Part shown: positions 4,925-7,072 of the stretch, one piece after another
How positions within the stretch are numbered: position 1 is the first letter of the stretch
Layout: every line of letters starts with the position of its first letter
Origin: Verrucomicrobia bacterium GWC2_42_7
GTDB taxonomy: Bacteria > Verrucomicrobiota > Verrucomicrobiia > Opitutales > GWC2-42-7-A
Assembly: GCA_001831055.1 (NCBI GenBank)
Contig: MIDO01000026.1
Location: forward strand, 2,740 to 9,811
DNA length: 7,072 nt
Direction of reading: 5' to 3'
Made by a program: the position numbers and the translations under genes
Notes under the pieces: model-generated
Databases searched by the model: none
Seen by the model: the letters and a program-made list of their open reading frames with translations, nothing else
Told to the model about the DNA's origin: nothing

Positions 4925-5854
4925 ATGAGAGTATTAGTAACGGGGGGAGCGGGATTTCTTGGGAGTCATTTGTGTGAGCGTCTGATTGAGTTGGGAGACG
5001 AGGTTCTTTGTATAGATAACCTATTTACAGGAACGCGTTCGAACATTGAGGGTTTGTTAAAAAATCCCAGATTTGAATTTATTCGGCATGATATCATTGA
5101 TCCTTTTAAGGCGGAAGTGGACCAAATTTATAATCTAGCGTGTCCAGCGTCGCCTGTTCATTACCAACATAATGCGATAAAGACAATTAAGACGTCGGTG
5201 ATCGGATCTATTAACTGTCTTGGATTGGCCAAGCGTTTGAACGCGAGGATATTGCAGGCGTCCACCTCTGAGGTTTATGGAAATCCGGAGGTTCACCCCC
5301 AGCCAGAGACTTACCATGGCAATGTGAACCCTATTGGCATTCGGGCTTGCTATGACGAAGGAAAGCGGTGTGCTGAAACGTTATTTTTTGATTATCACCG
5401 TCAGAATAAGGTTGATATTCGTGTGATACGTATATTCAACACGTATGGACCTCGAATGGCGATCAATGATGGACGCGTGGTGTCGAACTTTATTGTTCAA
5501 GCGTTGAGAGGGGATGATATTACTATCTATGGAGAGGGGACACAGACCCGTTCATTTTGTTTTGTTGATGACTTAATTGAGGGCATGATTCGAATGATGA
5601 ATCAAGACCAAACCCTTGGGCCTGTGAATGTGGGAAATCCTTCTGAGTTCACCGTATTGCAGCTTGCAGAAGAGGTTATTCGGTTATCGCAATCTAAATC
5701 AAAGATTATCCACAAGCCCTTGCCCTCCGATGATCCCCTGCAACGCAGGCCTGATATTTCATTGGCTAAGAAGCACCTTAAGTGGGAGCCAAAAATTCAA
5801 CTAGAAGAAGGGTTGAAAAAAACAATTGCATATTTTAAGATGCTTTTAAAGTGA
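4925..5854 (+). CDS. uxs: UDP-glucuronate decarboxylase (UDP-xylose synthase)
   Basis: A 309-residue extended short-chain dehydrogenase that converts UDP-glucuronate to UDP-xylose using bound NAD+, supplying pentose for cell-surface glycans. The Rossmann motif GGAGFLG is at 7-13 with D31 in CIDNLFTG positioned for NAD ribose. The catalytic set is ASTSEVYG (112-119) and YDEGK (Y143, K147). Features specific to this branch are [12 protein letters not shown] (70-81), [20 protein letters not shown] (175-194), [20 protein letters not shown] (202-221) and [14 protein letters not shown] (265-278). The length suits the soluble bacterial form. ATG 4925 starts exactly at the conserved MRVLVTGG; the same frame opens earlier (4826) but those residues are non-conserved. 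GGGAAGG lies some 15 nt before ATG, too far for a good ribosome site. secA follows on the same strand after 211 nt. Confidence 0.92.
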   Translation: MRVLVTGGAGFLGSHLCERLIELGDEVLCIDNLFTGTRSNIEGLLKNPRFEFIRHDIIDPFKAEVDQIYNLACPASPVHYQHNAIKTIKTSVIGSINCLGLAKRLNARILQASTSEVYGNPEVHPQPETYHGNVNPIGIRACYDEGKRCAETLFFDYHRQNKVDIRVIRIFNTYGPRMAINDGRVVSNFIVQALRGDDITIYGEGTQTRSFCFVDDLIEGMIRMMNQDQTLGPVNVGNPSEFTVLQLAEEVIRLSQSKSKIIHKPLPSDDPLQRRPDISLAKKHLKWEPKIQLEEGLKKTIAYFKMLLK

Positions 5855-5921
5855 ATTGAAAATCTATTGATACACACAAATGGTTCTTTTCAAGAACACG
5901 GACGACTCCAATCCCATCGGG

Positions 5922-6030
5922 CCCAACAAATTCTTCGAATTTGTTGGGGCTGATCATTGGTTTTTCTTTGGGGAGGTCCGGAACCCCCTTTCCTTTTTAC
6001 CTCAAAAAAAAAGGGGTTCCGGCCTTATCG
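5922..6030. repeat. Structured intergenic repeat, copy C, between the decarboxylase gene and secA
   Basis: The first hairpin is a perfect 12-bp stem (CCCAACAAATTC 5922-5933, GAATTTGTTGGG 5937-5948) with a 3-nt loop. The core TTTTTCTTTGG (5961-5971) follows, then the main hairpin CCGGAACCCC (5978-5987)/GGGGTTCCGG (6013-6022) with AT-rich interior pairing. The order hairpin, CTTTGG core, hairpin is that of copies A and B, but nearly every stem base differs while still paired. The first hairpin, with the T-rich 5961-5969 downstream, may also act as an imperfect terminator for the decarboxylase gene. The element ends about 40 nt before the secA start. Confidence 0.65.
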
Positions 6031-6065
6031 ATAGATAACTTAAATATTTTTAAACAAATAAAGCC

Positions 6066-7072
6066 ATGTTTTCTTTTTTTAAACGTTTTGCTGGTAGGCA
6101 TTATCGCAAGTTTATTCAACAGTGTAAGCCCACAGTTGATTTGATAAATAAGTATGAGTTAGAATACCAAAAACTGACGGATGCGCAGTTGCAGGGTAAG
6201 ACAGAGGAACTTAAGCAACGGTATATAAAAGGAGAAACATTAGATCAGCTCCTTCCGGAGGCTTTTGCGGTTGTCAAAAATGGTGCTCGTCGCTTGGTGG
6301 GACAAACTTTTACGGTTTGTGACCATGAGATCAGATGGGACATGGTCCACTACGATGTGCAACTGATTGGTGGCATGGCTTTGCACCAACGAAAAATAGC
6401 GGAAATGGCTACGGGTGAGGGAAAAACACTGGTTGTTACGTTACCGCTTTACCTCAATGCCTTAACAGGCAAAGGTTGCCATCTGGTGACAGCGAATGAC
6501 TATCTCGTTCGTCGTGACGCTGAATGGATGGGTATTTTGTTAAAATTTTTAGGAATTTCCGTTGGTTATATTCAGAATTACATGGATTCCGTCGAGCGTC
6601 GCCAATCGTATAGTTGCGATATTACATATGGGACGGCCTCTGAATTCGGCTTCGACTACCTTCGCGACAATGGTATGGCTACGCGAAAGGGAGACCAAGT
6701 TCAACGCGGTCACTTTTTTTGCATCGTGGACGAAGTGGACTCCATCCTTATCGACGAGGCAAGGACTCCGCTCATTATTTCGGGTCCAGCAGACGAGGAG
6801 ACAGAAACTCCCTTTCAAGAACATAAGCCTGCCGTTGAACATCTTGTTTACTTACAGAATCAGCTCTGCAACCGCCTAGCAAACGAGGCCAAGGAATCGA
6901 TTGACAAAAACAATGGCATCCCCACTGAGGCCGACATTGAAAAGATTTTCTCTGTCCAAATGGGCATGCCAAAAAATCGCCAGTTGATGCGATTGATGGA
7001 AATAGGCAGCATCCGCAAGGCAATGGAAAAAATTGACGGCGAGATGCACAGTGATCTCAATCGCGATCGGCT
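6066..7072 (+). CDS. secA: Preprotein translocase ATPase SecA, 3'-truncated by window edge
   Basis: The visible 335 residues are the N-terminal third of SecA, the ATPase that pushes unfolded preproteins through SecYEG at the inner membrane. The open frame runs uninterrupted to the window end. Motifs: Q-motif region FDVQLIGG-like [13 protein letters not shown] (96-108), Walker A MATGEGKT (114-121), [11 protein letters not shown] (141-151), [17 protein letters not shown] (186-202), and [19 protein letters not shown] (222-240) containing Walker B. The preprotein-binding domain begins after about 236. The N-terminus, [16 protein letters not shown], is the usual membrane-interacting basic helix. 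ATG 6066 is chosen for that match; only a weak AAAG precedes it. The wording [18 protein letters not shown] matches verrucomicrobial SecA as I recall it. Structured repeat copy C lies just upstream. Confidence 0.96.
   Translation, partial: MFSFFKRFAGRHYRKFIQQCKPTVDLINKYELEYQKLTDAQLQGKTEELKQRYIKGETLDQLLPEAFAVVKNGARRLVGQTFTVCDHEIRWDMVHYDVQLIGGMALHQRKIAEMATGEGKTLVVTLPLYLNALTGKGCHLVTANDYLVRRDAEWMGILLKFLGISVGYIQNYMDSVERRQSYSCDITYGTASEFGFDYLRDNGMATRKGDQVQRGHFFCIVDEVDSILIDEARTPLIISGPADEETETPFQEHKPAVEHLVYLQNQLCNRLANEAKESIDKNNGIPTEADIEKIFSVQMGMPKNRQLMRLMEIGSIRKAMEKIDGEMHSDLNRDR

Noticed and set aside
5941..6144. Plus-strand 67-codon open frame upstream of secA, considered as a SecM-like leader peptide
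   Set aside because: It starts inside the first hairpin of copy C, has no ribosome binding site, overlaps the secA start by about 80 nt, and shows no arrest-like motif or signal peptide.
6549..7060. Several open frames on both strands within the secA region
   Set aside because: They are alternative frames of secA, whose own frame carries all the conserved SecA motifs without interruption.
1..7072. Insertion sequence, transposase or integrase
   Set aside because: No transposase or recombinase coding sequence is visible in any frame; only the small non-coding repeats hint at mobility.

Overview
The window is chromosomal, AT-rich, and carries nine genes or gene fragments plus two tRNAs. The organism is probably a member of the Verrucomicrobiota, or another PVC-group bacterium with an outer membrane. 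I infer this mainly from the SecA N-terminus, whose wording (for example [18 protein letters not shown] and [15 protein letters not shown]) matches what I recall of verrucomicrobial SecA. The MlaE/MlaF-type lipid transport genes independently imply a diderm cell. No search was run, so the taxonomy is an inference.

Layout. 1-1585 (+): 3' part of an MlaE-family permease gene, a 184-nt gap containing a long inverted repeat, then an MlaF-like ATPase gene. 1586-1841: convergent intergenic region with a structured repeat. 1842-3980 (-): a GNAT acetyltransferase, a small exported protein of unknown function with its own bidirectional terminator, and a nitroreductase-HU pair (nitroreductase first, 25-nt gap) ending at a hairpin terminator. 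3981-4535: a long non-coding stretch packed with hairpins. 4536-4705 (-): tandem tRNA-Leu(CAA) and tRNA-Gly(CCC). 4925-5854 (+): UDP-glucuronate decarboxylase. 5855-6065: a further copy of the structured repeat. 6066-7072 (+): 5' part of secA, running off the window.

The coding genes are familiar families. MlaE and MlaF form the inner-membrane core of a phospholipid transporter, but no MCE-domain (MlaD) gene follows. The decarboxylase supplies UDP-xylose for surface glycans. SecA is the preprotein translocase motor. HU is a nucleoid protein.

The most unusual content is between genes. A two-hairpin element recurs at about 1651-1819, 4319-4497 and 5922-6030, with a degenerate relative near 4175-4218. 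Two copies share a 28-nt core with one mismatch. Around the core the stems keep pairing while their sequence changes: the main arms are GCGAAAACC/GGTTTTCGC in one copy and CCGGAACCCC/GGGGTTCCGG in another. That suggests a structured RNA or palindromic repeat family rather than plain terminators. Other strong structures are a perfect 17-bp hairpin at 4241-4278 and a 16-bp inverted repeat between the two transporter genes.
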